The notes under the pieces: model-generated
Told to the model about the DNA's origin: nothing
What the model saw: the letters and a program-made list of their open reading frames with translations, nothing else
Database searches by the model: none
Shown: in pieces, positions 8,854 to 17,170 of the stretch
How the letters are laid out: each line of letters begins with the position of its first letter
How positions within the stretch are numbered: position 1 is the first letter of the stretch
From: Microbacterium sp. SLBN-154
GTDB taxonomy: Bacteria; Actinomycetota; Actinomycetes; Actinomycetales; Microbacteriaceae
Assembly (NCBI RefSeq): GCF_006715565.1
Contig: NZ_VFNL01000001.1
Coordinates: 3,348,001-3,412,000 of the forward strand
Direction: 5' to 3'
DNA length: 64,000 nucleotides
Translations under genes and position numbers: made by a program

Positions 8854-9945
8854 ATGAGCATCACCCTGTCGGTCCTCGACCTCGTGCCGGTGCGCGCCGG
8901 TCAGACCAGCGCCGAGGCGGTCGCGGCATCCCTCTCCCTCGTCGAGACCGCGGAACGTCTCGGCTACGAGCGGTACTGGTTCGCCGAGCACCACAACATG
9001 CCGGCCGTCGCCTCGACGGCACCTCCGGTGCTGATCGCCGCGGCCGCGGCGCGCACCTCGCGGATCCGGGTCGGGTCCGGCGGGGTGATGCTGCCCAATC
9101 ACTCCCCGCTCGTCGTCGCGGAGCAGTTCGCCGCGCTCGAGGCCATCGCCCCGGGCCGCATCGACCTGGGCATCGGGCGGGCGCCCGGCAGCGATCCGGT
9201 CATCACACAGCTGCTGCGGATGTCGGGGACCACCAGCGACGTCGAACGCTTCCCCGATCACATCGGCGACATCCTGGCTCTCACCTCGCCCGACGGCGCG
9301 GCGATCCGCCTGACCTCCGGCAGCACGTACGAGGTGCGAGCGACCCCGGCTGCGCAGAACGCCCCCGAGGTCTGGCTGCTCGGCTCGAGCGATTACTCGG
9401 CGAAGCTCGCCGCCTCGCTCGGTCTGCCCTACGTCTTCGCCAACCACTTCTCCGGTGCCGGCCTCGAGCGGGCCCTGCAGCTGTATCGCGACCAGTATCA
9501 GCCCTCCGAGGCGCACCCGCAGCCGCGCACCTTCGTCACGGCCAACATCGTCGCGGCCCCGACCGCGGAGGAGGCGGAGGCGCGAGCCCTGCCGCAGCTG
9601 CGGATGATGGTGCGGCTGCGGACCAACCAGACCCTCACCCCGCTCGAGACCGTGGAAGACGCGCAGAGCGCGGCGCCGCTCGCTCCCATGGCCGATCAGA
9701 TCATGGCCGGTGCTCGCGCGACCTGGTTCGTGGGCACCGGCGATGACGTGGCGGCGGGCCTGGCCGATCTGGCCGCACGCGCGGGGGTCGACGAGGTGAT
9801 GGTGTCGCCGATCGCGGGAGCGTTCGCTTCAGAGCAGAGGGATGCCGCGGCGGGACGCACCCAGTCGCTCACGCTCCTCGCCGAGGCGATGGCGTCTCGC
9901 GCCGACGCGGCGTCGGCAGGAGCAGCGCCCGCGCTCACACGCTGA
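8854..9945 (+). CDS. Luciferase-like (LLM class) flavin-dependent monooxygenase, MsnO8/YhbW type
   Basis: A TIM-barrel flavin or F420 oxidoreductase of the bacterial luciferase family (363 aa). The start SITLSVLDLVPVRAGQTSAE, then YWFAEHHNMPAVAS, MLPNHSPLVVAEQFAALEAI and RIDLGIGRAPGSD are characteristic of the MsnO8/YhbW subgroup. The substrate is unknown. The ATG at 8854 was preferred over upstream in-frame starts because family members begin with the ISVLD strand. No clear ribosome binding site is visible, consistent with co-transcription behind the F420-reductase-like gene. The gene ends six bases before a very long hairpin. Confidence 0.87.
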   Translation: MSITLSVLDLVPVRAGQTSAEAVAASLSLVETAERLGYERYWFAEHHNMPAVASTAPPVLIAAAAARTSRIRVGSGGVMLPNHSPLVVAEQFAALEAIAPGRIDLGIGRAPGSDPVITQLLRMSGTTSDVERFPDHIGDILALTSPDGAAIRLTSGSTYEVRATPAAQNAPEVWLLGSSDYSAKLAASLGLPYVFANHFSGAGLERALQLYRDQYQPSEAHPQPRTFVTANIVAAPTAEEAEARALPQLRMMVRLRTNQTLTPLETVEDAQSAAPLAPMADQIMAGARATWFVGTGDDVAAGLADLAARAGVDEVMVSPIAGAFASEQRDAAAGRTQSLTLLAEAMASRADAASAGAAPALTR

Positions 9946-9950
9946 GCCCG

Positions 9951-10026
9951 GCAGCCTCGGAGATCGGCGCGCCCTCGGCCCATCCGGGGGGATGTGGGCC
10001 GAGGGCGCGCGGATCCCCGAGGCTGC
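9951..10026. terminator. Very long bidirectional hairpin between convergent genes
   Basis: Outer arms GCAGCCTCGG (9951-9960) and CCGAGGCTGC (10017-10026) and inner arms 9967-9982 and 9995-10010 (16 bp, GCGCGCCCTCGGCCCA and its exact complement) are all perfect. Between them GATC also pairs, giving a stem of 32 bp with two mismatches around a 12-nt loop. A second hairpin, TCGCGC-GAA-GCGCGA, follows at 10028-10042. It lies between the luciferase-like gene (+) and the MMPL gene (-), so it probably terminates both. There is no U-tract. Confidence 0.75.
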
Positions 10027-10049
10027 GTCGCGCGAAGCGCGAGGCCGGG

Positions 10050-12239
10050 TCAGCCCCCCGCCACGGCGGGTGCCTTCGACGGGTCACCAGAACCGACGTC
10101 CTCACCCGACGCCGCCGCGGCGGCCGCCCGGCGGCGCTCCACCTCGAGCGGGTCGGCGAACGCGTCCGCACCCTGCGCCGCCGCATCCGCGTCGCTGAGC
10201 TTCGGACGTCGCGGCCACCACACCCGGTCGCGAAGCAGGAATGTCAGCGCAGGCACGATGACCGTCCGCACCAGCAGCGTGTCGATGAGGACGCCGATGC
10301 AGACGATGATGCCGATCTGCGTGAGGGTGATCAGCGGCAGCACCCCGAGGACGGCGAACACTGCGGCGAGCAGGATGCCGGCGCTGGTGATGACGGCGCC
10401 GGTCGCGGCCAGCGCCCGGATCATGCCCTGCGTGATGCCGAGTCGGTCGGCCTCCTCCTTGGCCCGGGTGACGAGGAAGATGCTGTAGTCCACGCCGAGG
10501 GCGACGAGGAACAGGAAGCTGAACAGCAGCACGTTCGTGTCGATCGCGGGGAAGTTGAACAGCGGCGTCTGGAACAGCCACCAGCTCGCCCCGACCGCCG
10601 AGAAGAAGCTCACCACGACCGCGACGAGCAGCAGCAGCGGCGCGACGAGCGCCCGCAGCAGCACGACCAGCACGATGAAGACGAGCACCAGGATGAGCGG
10701 GATCACCAGCGCCTGGTCGCGGGCCTGCGCCTCGGCGACGTCGAGCGAGCGCGCGTCGAGTCCACCGACCAGGCCGTCGCCGGCGCCCACGTCGTCGAGC
10801 GCGGCACGCATCGCCGTGATGGCCGCATACGCCTCCGGGGTCTCGGCACTGGCGTCGAGGGTGACGTCGATGCGCGCGAGGTCGTCGGTCTCCTCGGCGA
10901 TCGCTGCGGCGTCGACCCCGTCGATGGTCTCGAGTTCTGCGACGGCCGCTTCGGCGTCATCCCTGCCCACGACGACCGTCGCGGGCGAGGTGGCCCCCGC
11001 CGAGAACGCGTCGGCGATGATCTCCTGACCCACGACCGCCTCGGGCTTGTCGAGGAAGCGGTCGTTCTGCGACAGACCGGTCTGCACGAAGAACACGCCC
11101 GAGGCGAGCGCGCCCAGCACGACGAATCCGCTGATCGCGACGATCGCGGGGCGGCGCGAGACGCCGCGCCCGAGCTTGCCCCAGGGGCTTCGCGAGATGG
11201 CGTCGCGCGACCCGAACCGCGGGATGTAGGGCCAGAACAGTCCTCGCCCGAACAGCACGAGGGCCGCCGGGAGCACGGCGAGCGCGAAGATCATCGCGAC
11301 CACGATCCCCACGGCGCAGGCCAGCCCGAGGGCGCGGTTGCCCGCCAGCTCGGCGAAGAGGAGCGTCGCGAGGGCCAGCGCGACGGTCGATCCGCTCGCG
11401 ATGATCGCCGGGCCGGCACCCCGCACCGCCCGCCGCATGGCTTCGCGGCGGTCCTCGTGAAGCCTCAGCTCGTCGCGGTATCGGGCGATGAGGAGGAGCG
11501 CGTAGTTCGTGCCGGCACCGAAGACGAGCACCGACAGGATGCCGGTGATCGACGGGTCGAGTTCGACGCCGACGGCGGCGGCGACGTTGCGTGCCACGAT
11601 GCCCGCCAGCGCGTCGGCGACGCCGATCACCGTCAGCGGCACGAGCCAGAGCCACGGGCTGCGATAGGTGATGAGGAGGAGGATCGCGACGACGATCACG
11701 GTGGTCAGGAGCAGCGTGATGTCGGCACCGGCGAACACCGCAGCGAGGTCGACCTCGAAGCCTTCGGGGCCGGTGAAGTACACGCGCACGTCGTCGCCGA
11801 GGTCGGCGGAGGCGGCATCCCGGATCTCCTGCGCACGCTCGGACTGCGCCTCGATACCGGTCTCGGGATCGAGCGGCACGATGACGAGGGCGACCCGCCC
11901 GTCATCCGAGACCTGCGCCGGCGGCACGAATCCATCGGGGGTGAAGTCGACCAGGTCGCCGAACACCTTGCCGTTGATGGTCTCCAGTGTCTCGGCGCTG
12001 AGCTCGTCGCCCTCGGCCTCGAACACCAGGAACGCCGAGGTGGTGTCGGCGCTCGGGAACTCGTCGAGCAGCTCGTCGACCTGCACCGACTCCGCGGAGT
12101 CGGGCAGCCCGACAGCTGGGGCGTTGTCGGACTCGCCGCCCGTTCCCCAGGCGAAGAGCGCCGCCGCCGCGGCGGCGGCCAGGACCAGCACGATCCACGA
12201 GGTCTTGGCTGCGGTGATGAAGCGCACGTACCCGTTCAT
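10050..12239 (-). CDS. MMPL-family (RND-type) membrane transporter
   Basis: A 729-aa proton-driven exporter-like protein of the MmpL/actinorhodin-transporter type. It has an N-terminal membrane helix (about 13-30, WIVLVLAAAAAAALFAWG), a large extracytoplasmic loop, a cluster of helices around residues 175-350, a second loop, and a second helix cluster near 515-700. The family motif GxxxDYSIFLVTR is seen in VALGVDYSIFLVTRAKEEAD. The first half contains GAGTNYALLLIARYRDE at the equivalent place. The cytoplasmic C-terminus is about 50 residues, Ala/Asp-rich. Substrates of such proteins are lipids or drugs. The divergent MarR gene 80 bp away suggests repression relieved by a toxic ligand. AGGAGA precedes the ATG. 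Confidence 0.93.
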   Translation of the reverse strand: MNGYVRFITAAKTSWIVLVLAAAAAAALFAWGTGGESDNAPAVGLPDSAESVQVDELLDEFPSADTTSAFLVFEAEGDELSAETLETINGKVFGDLVDFTPDGFVPPAQVSDDGRVALVIVPLDPETGIEAQSERAQEIRDAASADLGDDVRVYFTGPEGFEVDLAAVFAGADITLLLTTVIVVAILLLITYRSPWLWLVPLTVIGVADALAGIVARNVAAAVGVELDPSITGILSVLVFGAGTNYALLLIARYRDELRLHEDRREAMRRAVRGAGPAIIASGSTVALALATLLFAELAGNRALGLACAVGIVVAMIFALAVLPAALVLFGRGLFWPYIPRFGSRDAISRSPWGKLGRGVSRRPAIVAISGFVVLGALASGVFFVQTGLSQNDRFLDKPEAVVGQEIIADAFSAGATSPATVVVGRDDAEAAVAELETIDGVDAAAIAEETDDLARIDVTLDASAETPEAYAAITAMRAALDDVGAGDGLVGGLDARSLDVAEAQARDQALVIPLILVLVFIVLVVLLRALVAPLLLLVAVVVSFFSAVGASWWLFQTPLFNFPAIDTNVLLFSFLFLVALGVDYSIFLVTRAKEEADRLGITQGMIRALAATGAVITSAGILLAAVFAVLGVLPLITLTQIGIIVCIGVLIDTLLVRTVIVPALTFLLRDRVWWPRRPKLSDADAAAQGADAFADPLEVERRRAAAAAASGEDVGSGDPSKAPAVAGG

Positions 12240-12319
12240 CCGTCGTCTCCTGTGTCGATGAGAGGGATTTAATTAGAAAGACTAGATATGAGGAAGACTA
12301 GCGCAGTTATACTGTCACC
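12240..12319. promoter_or_regulatory. Divergent MMPL/marR control region with direct repeats
   Basis: This AT-rich gap contains two direct repeats, AGAAAGACTAG (12275-12285) and AGGAAGACTAG (12291-12301), 16 bp apart, which are likely MarR binding sites. TATACT (12308-12313) lies exactly six bases before the GTG of marR, predicting a leaderless transcript. On the minus strand AGGAGA serves the MMPL gene. The string ACTAGATA (12281-12288) recurs in the operator of the MFS gene at 40591. Confidence 0.5.
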
Positions 12320-12802
12320 GTGCACGCAGCGGATGTCCCGTCAGCGCCGGCACCTCCCGGCCCGCCCGCGTTCCGCGCGCCCACCACACTGCTGCGCGAG
12401 GTGCTCGACGTCACGGAGCTGTTCGAAGAGCGGATGCGCCGCGAGCTCACGGTGAATCCCACCGACCTCGAGGCGATGGAGCACCTGCTCATGGCCGGAC
12501 CACTCGCGCCCAGCGAGTTGGCCAAGCGTTTGGGCATCTCGACCGCCTCGACGACGACGGCCGTCGACCGGCTGGTCGCCCTCGGTCACGTCACGCGCGA
12601 GCCGCACCCCACCGATCGCCGCGGCGTCATGGTCGTCCCCACACCCGCGTCCCGCGCCCGAGCCCTCGGCATGCTGATGCCGATGATCCACGACGTCGAC
12701 CGCGAACTCGACGACTTCACCCCCGAGGAGCAGGAGGTCATCGCCCGCTACCTGTCACGGGTGATCGCGACCTACCGGGCTCACGCGGCGACGGCAGACT
12801 GA
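12320..12802 (+). CDS. MarR-family transcriptional regulator
   Basis: A 160-aa winged-helix regulator. After about 25 Pro/Ala-rich residues comes the MarR fold. The recognition part is LAPSELAKRLGISTASTTTAVDRLVALGHVTREPHPTDRRGV, with the conserved D-R of the wing (TDRRG). It faces the MMPL exporter across an 80-bp region with repeated sites, so it probably represses both genes and responds to an exported compound. The GTG start is set by the -10 TATACT six bases upstream; no ribosome binding site is visible. Confidence 0.9.
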   Translation: MHAADVPSAPAPPGPPAFRAPTTLLREVLDVTELFEERMRRELTVNPTDLEAMEHLLMAGPLAPSELAKRLGISTASTTTAVDRLVALGHVTREPHPTDRRGVMVVPTPASRARALGMLMPMIHDVDRELDDFTPEEQEVIARYLSRVIATYRAHAATAD

Positions 12803-12815
12803 GCCCCTGCGCGGC

Positions 12816-13790
12816 TCAGCCCTCGGGCTCTCCGCTGAGGAGTCCTCGCAGCCAGTCGCGCGCCTCGACGAAGACGTCGTCGGAGTACCGGTCGGGGTAG
12901 CGCACGACTGCGCGGTCGGCGCGCGGGTAGGAGCCGAGGAAGATGACCTTCGGGCTGAAGCGGCGAAGCCCCAGCAGCGCATCGGCCATCCGCTCGTCGT
13001 GGACGTGGCCGTCGGCGTCGATGACGAAGCGGTAGCGACCGAGCTCGTCGCCGATGGGACGTGAGGCGAGGAGCGAGAGATTGATCCCGCGGGTGGCGAA
13101 CTGCTCGAGCATCTCCAGGAGCGCCCCCGGGCGGTCATCGGGAAGCTCGACGATGAGCGATGTCTTGTCGGCTCCGGTCGGGTCGGGCGGCGCCACGGTC
13201 TTGCCGACCAGCACGAACCGGGTCACGGCATTGAGGTTGTCGCCGATCTTCTCGGCGAGGAGTTCGAGGTCGTGGTGCTCGAGAATCCCCGGCGGGGCGA
13301 TCGCGGCATCCGCATCGCTGGTGCCGTCCAGAAGACCCAGGGCGCTGGCGACGTTGCTGGATGCCGGGATGTGCGCGTGGGCGGGAAGGGTCCGTGTCAG
13401 CCACTGCAGGCACTGCGCGTACGCCACCGGATGCGCCGCGACGAGGGAGACGTCTTCGAGCCGCACTCCTCGGCGCCCGACGAGCACGAAGTCGACCGGC
13501 ACGAGGTACTCGCCGATGATCCGGAGCCCCGCAACGGTGGCGAGCGCATCCTGGGCGGTGGACACACCGCCGTCGACGGAGTTCTCGATCGCGATCATCG
13601 CCGCGTGCGCACGGCCGTCGATGACGTCGGACAGGGCCTCGCCGACGTTGTGCACGGGGCGCCAGATCTGCCCCCGGGCCTCGGGAACCTGCGCGAGCGC
13701 CGCCTCGGTGAAGGTGCCGGCAGGACCGAGGAAGCTGTAGGTCCGGCGGGTGGGAACGGATGCCTCGGTTCCGGCGGCGTCGGAAGTCAC
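12816..13790 (-). CDS. pheA: Prephenate dehydratase
   Basis: Converts prephenate to phenylpyruvate in phenylalanine synthesis. The 324-aa protein has the catalytic PDT domain (about 16-195), starting YSFLGPAGTFTEAAL, with IAIENSVDGGVS. A C-terminal ACT domain (about 208-290) follows, with SLIVELPDDRPGALLEMLEQF and the Phe-binding ESRP-like region seen here as LLASRPIGDELGRYRFVID. The first residue of that motif differs (ASRP), so feedback inhibition may be altered. The start is GTG at 13790, with TAGGCT seven bases upstream. A GTG at codon 12 (VPTRRTYSF) is an alternative. The frame extends far upstream but overlaps pgm. It converges on marR with 13 bp between. Confidence 0.92.
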   Translation of the reverse strand: MTSDAAGTEASVPTRRTYSFLGPAGTFTEAALAQVPEARGQIWRPVHNVGEALSDVIDGRAHAAMIAIENSVDGGVSTAQDALATVAGLRIIGEYLVPVDFVLVGRRGVRLEDVSLVAAHPVAYAQCLQWLTRTLPAHAHIPASSNVASALGLLDGTSDADAAIAPPGILEHHDLELLAEKIGDNLNAVTRFVLVGKTVAPPDPTGADKTSLIVELPDDRPGALLEMLEQFATRGINLSLLASRPIGDELGRYRFVIDADGHVHDERMADALLGLRRFSPKVIFLGSYPRADRAVVRYPDRYSDDVFVEARDWLRGLLSGEPEG

Positions 13791-13859
13791 GGCGTTCAGC
13801 CTAGCCACCCGGCATGTCAACCCGTGCGGGAGGTGGCTCGGTCGGGGCAGACTGGTGGC

Positions 13860-15500
13860 ATGACGCGCGCAGGAAAGCCCGCCGAGGCCTCCGACCTCAT
13901 CGACATCGACGCCCTCATCTCCGCCTATTACGATCGCAGACCCGATGCCTCCGTCCCCGCGCAGCGCGTGGCGTTCGGCACGAGCGGTCACCGCGGATCG
14001 TCGCTGAACACCAGCTTCAACGAGGACCACATCCTCGCCACCACGCAGGCGATCGTCGACTACCGGCGGATGGCGGGCATCGAGGGGCCCCTGTTCCTCG
14101 GGCGCGACACCCACGGCCTCTCCCTCCCCGCCGAGCGGAGCGCGATCGAGGTGCTGGTCGCCTCGGGGATCGACGTCCGCGTCGACGCTCGCGACTCCTG
14201 GGTCCCGACGCCCGCCCTCAGCCACGCGATCCTCGCGTACAACCGCGGGAGGAGCGCGGATGACCCCGGGCGGGCCGACGGCATCGTGGTGACCCCGAGC
14301 CACAACCCTCCCGCCGACGGCGGGTTCAAATACAACCCGCCGCACGGCGGACCGGCCGACACCGACGCGACCGGGTGGATCGCGAACCGCGCGAACGAGC
14401 TCATCACCGCGGGCCTCGAAGGAGTCGCGCGCACGAAGTACAGCGACATCGACGCCGACACGCTCGGAAGCTACGACTTCCGCGAGGAGTACGTGCGCGA
14501 CCTCGCCACCATCATCGACGTCGACGTCATCCGCTCGGCCGGTGTGCGCATCGGCGCCGACCCGCTCGGCGGCGCCTCGGTGGAGTACTGGGCGCGCATC
14601 GCCGAGATGTACGAGCTCGACCTCACGGTCGTGAACCCCGACGTCGATCCGACGTGGCGCTTCATGACCCTGGACTGGGACGAGAAGATCCGCATGGATC
14701 CCTCGTCCCCGTCGGCGATGGCCTCGCTCGTGGCCAAGCGCCACGACTACGACATCCTCACCGGGAACGACGCCGACGCCGACCGGCACGGCATCGTCAC
14801 CCCCGATGCGGGGCTGATGAACCCGAACCACTACCTCGCCGTCGCGATCGACTACCTCTTCTCGCACCGCGAGAACTGGCCCGCCGAGGCGAGAGTCGGC
14901 AAGACCCTGGTGTCGTCGATGATCATCGACAAGGTCGTCGCCGGGCTCGGCCGCAGCCCCTACGAGGTGCCGGTGGGGTTCAAGTGGTTCGTCCCCGGGC
15001 TTCTCGACGGCTCGGTCGCCTTCGGAGGAGAGGAATCGGCAGGCGCCTCGTTCCTCCGCAAGGACGGCACAGTGTGGACGACCGATAAAGACGGCATCCT
15101 GCTGTGCCTGCTCGCCGCCGAGATCCTCGCGGTCACCGGGAAGACCCCGTCGGAGCGCTACGCGGAGCTGGAGGCCGAGTTCGGGTCATCCGCCTATCAG
15201 CGCGTCGACGCCCCGGCGACCCCCGAGCAGAAGGCGAAGCTGGCGAAGCTGTCGCCCGACGCCGTCACGGCTACCGAGCTCGCCGGCGACCCGATCACCG
15301 CGAAGCTCTCGCACGCGCCGGGGAACGACGCGGCGATCGGCGGACTGAAGGTGCAGACGGCCGATGCGTGGTTCGCCGCACGACCGTCGGGCACCGAGGA
15401 CGTCTACAAGCTGTACGCCGAGTCGCTCCGCGGCGAGGAGCACCTTCGGCAGGTGCAGGAGGAGGCACGGGCGGTCGTTTCGGCGGCCCTCGACGGCTGA
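13860..15500 (+). CDS. pgm: Phosphoglucomutase (alpha-D-glucose phosphate-specific)
   Basis: Interconverts glucose 1-phosphate and glucose 6-phosphate. It is 546 aa, normal for this class. Motifs: FGTSGHRGSS (near 40), the phosphoserine loop TPSHNP with S147, the metal-binding loop GNDADADRHG (near 302), the sugar loop GGEESAGAS (near 386) and phosphate-binding ARPSGTEDVYKLYAES near the C-terminus. The ATG is fixed by CAGACT (13848-13853) six bases upstream. With galE, galT and galK downstream it completes the route from galactose to glucose 6-phosphate, although each gene appears to have its own promoter. Confidence 0.96.
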   Translation: MTRAGKPAEASDLIDIDALISAYYDRRPDASVPAQRVAFGTSGHRGSSLNTSFNEDHILATTQAIVDYRRMAGIEGPLFLGRDTHGLSLPAERSAIEVLVASGIDVRVDARDSWVPTPALSHAILAYNRGRSADDPGRADGIVVTPSHNPPADGGFKYNPPHGGPADTDATGWIANRANELITAGLEGVARTKYSDIDADTLGSYDFREEYVRDLATIIDVDVIRSAGVRIGADPLGGASVEYWARIAEMYELDLTVVNPDVDPTWRFMTLDWDEKIRMDPSSPSAMASLVAKRHDYDILTGNDADADRHGIVTPDAGLMNPNHYLAVAIDYLFSHRENWPAEARVGKTLVSSMIIDKVVAGLGRSPYEVPVGFKWFVPGLLDGSVAFGGEESAGASFLRKDGTVWTTDKDGILLCLLAAEILAVTGKTPSERYAELEAEFGSSAYQRVDAPATPEQKAKLAKLSPDAVTATELAGDPITAKLSHAPGNDAAIGGLKVQTADAWFAARPSGTEDVYKLYAESLRGEEHLRQVQEEARAVVSAALDG

Positions 15501-15593
15501 TCCGACGCGCCCCTCGGAACCGCGACGGACGCGCGAGCGGAGCGTACCGAATTCGTCTGCCCGCGTCGACCCCGTGGGGCATACACTGAGCCT

Positions 15594-16151
15594 GTGACCG
15601 AGAGCGTCGCACTTACCCGAGGTGCACCCACTCTCCACGACGTCGCCCGCGAAGCGGGGGTGTCGTTGGCGACTGCGTCGCGCGTTCTGAACGGATCGAA
15701 TCGCAAGGTCGCCGACAGCTACCGGGTGCGCGTGGAGGCGGCCGCGACGAAGCTGGGCTACACCGCCAACGTCGCCGCGCAAGCGATCGCGCGTGGCGCC
15801 TCGGCCATCACGGCGTTCATCGTCACCGACATGACCGATCAGAGGTTCGGCGAACTGACCCGCGCGCTGTCGCGCGAGACCGAGGCGGCGGGGCTGATCC
15901 TCACCGTGGCCGAGACGGGCGGCGACCCCGAGCGGGAGCGGAAGATCCTGCAGACTCTGCGCGGCCAGCGGCCCCAGGGGCTGATCCTCGGGGCCGGCGT
16001 GGCGGGGATCGAGGGGCCGGTCGCGGCGGAGATCAGCGCGTTGCAGGCCATGGGGACGAGGGTGGTCACGCTCGCCCCCGAGAGCGTCGACGACGACGCG
16101 GATGCCGCAGCCCGCGCCATCCGCGTGATCCGGAACCTCCCCGAGGACTGA
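15594..16151 (+). CDS. Half-length LacI-family DNA-binding protein
   Basis: The 185-aa protein has a full LacI headpiece: TLHDVAREAGVSLATASRVL, hinge region RVEAAATKLGYTANVAAQAI. It then has the first part of the effector domain (ITAFIVTDMTDQRFGELTRAL, QRPQGLILGAGV) and stops after AIRVIRNLPED. Full LacI proteins are 330-350 aa, so the second half of the sugar-binding domain is missing. Only 36 bp separate the stop from galE, and no continuation is visible in any frame, so this is a deletion or a naturally short form and not a simple frameshift. TACACT lies six bases before the GTG. It may regulate pgm, itself or galE, and may lack sugar response. Confidence 0.82.
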   Translation: MTESVALTRGAPTLHDVAREAGVSLATASRVLNGSNRKVADSYRVRVEAAATKLGYTANVAAQAIARGASAITAFIVTDMTDQRFGELTRALSRETEAAGLILTVAETGGDPERERKILQTLRGQRPQGLILGAGVAGIEGPVAAEISALQAMGTRVVTLAPESVDDDADAAARAIRVIRNLPED

Positions 16152-16187
16152 TCCGGCCTCCGCCACCACGTGGGGCAGGATGGAGCC

Positions 16188-17165
16188 ATGTCTTGGCTTG
16201 TCACCGGCGGAGCCGGCTACATCGGCGCGCACATCGTCAGAGCTCTGGATGCCGCGGGCCTTCCGCCCGTCGTCATCGACGACCTCTCCAGCGGTCACCC
16301 GGGATTCGTCCCCGACGGCGTCCCCTTCGTGCGCGGCAGCATCCTCGACCGCGAGCTCGTCGAGCGGACCCTCCGCGAGCACGCCGTCACCGGCGTCATC
16401 CATGTCGCGGGCTTCAAGTACGCCGGCGTCTCGGTGAAGCGGCCCCTGCACACCTACGCACAGAACGTCGAGGGCACGCGCATCGTCCTCGAGGCGATGG
16501 AGTCGGCGGGGGTGGCGAACCTCGTGTTCTCCTCCAGCGCCGCGGTCTACGGCACCCCCGACGTGCCGCTCGTCACCGAGGACCTCCCCAAGCGCCCCGC
16601 GAGCCCGTACGGCGAGTCGAAGCTGATCGGCGAGTGGCTGATCCGCGACCAGGCGGTCGCGACCGCCGAGACGGCCGCTCCCCTTCGCCACACCTCGCTG
16701 CGCTACTTCAACGTGGTGGGCTCCGGCGACCGCTCGACCTACGACACCTCACCCCACAACCTCTTCCCGCTGGTCTTCGAAGCGCTGATCGAGGGACGCA
16801 CGCCCCGCATCAACGGCGCCGACTACGACACCCCTGACGGCACGAACGTGCGCGACTACGTCCACGTCGCCGACATCGCCGCCGCGCACGCGGTCGCCGC
16901 GCAGCGTCTGGCCGCCGGCGATCCGGTCGAGGCCGCCTACAACCTGGGCTCGGGCGACGGCCTGTCGGTGCGCCAGATCATGGACGCCATGGCGCGGGTC
17001 ACCGGCATCGACTTCTCCCCCGAGATCGGCCCGCGTCGCGCCGGCGATCCCGACCGAATCGTCGCCACCGGCGAGCTCGCCGCCCGAGACCTCGACTGGC
17101 AGATGCGCTACAGCGTCGACGAGATGGTCCGCACGGGGTGGGAGGCCCGGCGCGCTGCCGACTGA
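16188..17165 (+). CDS. galE: UDP-glucose 4-epimerase
   Basis: Interconverts UDP-galactose and UDP-glucose with bound NAD in the Leloir pathway. The 325-aa protein has the N-terminal GGAGYIG (7-13), the catalytic pair Y141-xxx-K145 in SPYGESKLIGE, SSSAAVYG before it, and the galE-typical LRYFNVVGS and NLGSGDGLSVRQIMDAM. The ATG is set by CAGGAT (16176-16181) six bases upstream; a start at 16170 has no such support. It converges on the LacI gene with a 5-bp gap. Confidence 0.95.
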   Translation: MSWLVTGGAGYIGAHIVRALDAAGLPPVVIDDLSSGHPGFVPDGVPFVRGSILDRELVERTLREHAVTGVIHVAGFKYAGVSVKRPLHTYAQNVEGTRIVLEAMESAGVANLVFSSSAAVYGTPDVPLVTEDLPKRPASPYGESKLIGEWLIRDQAVATAETAAPLRHTSLRYFNVVGSGDRSTYDTSPHNLFPLVFEALIEGRTPRINGADYDTPDGTNVRDYVHVADIAAAHAVAAQRLAAGDPVEAAYNLGSGDGLSVRQIMDAMARVTGIDFSPEIGPRRAGDPDRIVATGELAARDLDWQMRYSVDEMVRTGWEARRAAD

Positions 17166-17170
17166 CCCGA

